Positions 63,985 through 64,000 of a DNA stretch of 64,000 nucleotides are shown here, piece by piece (the first letter of the stretch is position 1; each line of letters opens with the position of its first letter). Below the pieces are notes generated by a model. It worked only from the letters and a program-made list of their open reading frames with translations, was not told the origin of the DNA and searched no databases. The position numbers were made by a program, and so were the translations under genes. The DNA is from Stutzerimonas stutzeri (GTDB taxonomy: Bacteria; Pseudomonadota; Gammaproteobacteria; Pseudomonadales; Pseudomonadaceae): positions 62,001 through 126,000 of the forward strand of contig NZ_JAAMQZ010000007.1 of the NCBI RefSeq assembly GCF_013522825.1, given 5' to 3'.

Positions 63985-64000
63985 GTCGCGGCCCTTCTCT

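Larger units (their letters stand above)
53145..64000. mobile_element. Integrative and conjugative element, ICEclc/PAGI-2 type (one end, continues past window)
   Basis: The region opens at an 18-bp copy of a tRNA-Gly 3' end and carries the conserved set LysR-alpA-parA-shi-parB-DUF2857-STY4528-TIGR03761-DUF3158-ssb-topB in order. This is the regulatory and DNA-processing end of ICEclc-like elements. No integrase is in the window; in ICEclc it lies at the other end beside the intact tRNA-Gly. Cargo genes and conjugation machinery are presumably to the right. Confidence 0.93.

Overview
The window is about 64 kb of high-GC chromosome from a gamma-proteobacterium of the Pseudomonadaceae. The evidence is an AmrZ orthologue, FlgZ, a divergent flgA/cheV pair, Pseudomonas-type sigma-54 flagellar promoters and RsmA next to aspartokinase and AlaS. 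I cannot assign the species; a relative of the P. mendocina/oleovorans or stutzeri groups is a guess.

Positions 1-12.1 kb are a flagellar and chemotaxis block. On the minus strand are flgBCDE, flgFGHI and the start of flgJ, with cheV-cheR upstream. On the plus strand are flgA, flgM, flgN and flgZ. Near-consensus sigma-54 sites precede flgB, flgF and flgA, and a sigma-28 site precedes flgM. A 265-bp MITE-like element with TA flanks sits exactly between the flgI stop codon and the flgJ ribosome binding site. Positions 12.2-29.5 kb are mostly housekeeping: tRNA-Arg, two small proteins behind a candidate sigma-54/IHF promoter, amrZ, the sodium-pumping oxaloacetate decarboxylase oadGAB, mgtE, tRNAs, rsmA, lysC, alaS, a 240-bp non-coding repeat, a metallopeptidase, ycgN-ycgL-rnd, a sulfurtransferase and small genes.

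Positions 29.6-52.9 kb hold a CAP-domain protein, a PhoD-like phosphatase and a probable iron-acquisition locus. That locus is a PirRS/PfeRS-like two-component system, a TonB-dependent receptor, a SAM methyltransferase, DUF3649, a PepSY inner-membrane protein and DUF3325. After it come sotB, rlhA, a periplasmic copper chaperone, gor, galU, a chemoreceptor with a c-type haem motif behind a sigma-28 promoter, hemN and an EamA transporter.

From 53,145 to the right edge lies one end of an integrative and conjugative element (ICE) of the ICEclc/PAGI-2 type. Its boundary is an 18-bp copy of the tRNA-Gly 3' end, next to tRNA-Cys and tRNA-Leu. Gene order is a LysR regulator (BisR-like), AlpA, ParA, a Shi-like small protein, a ParB-domain protein (BisD-like), a DUF2857/FlhC-like protein (BisC-like), a STY4528-type replication protein, a TIGR03761 protein, DUF3158, SSB and topoisomerase III. 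Three features stand out here: an outward-facing promoter at the ICE end that could serve the stranded tRNAs, an iteron-like array with a DnaA box inside the replication gene, and a shared palindrome in two intergenic gaps.
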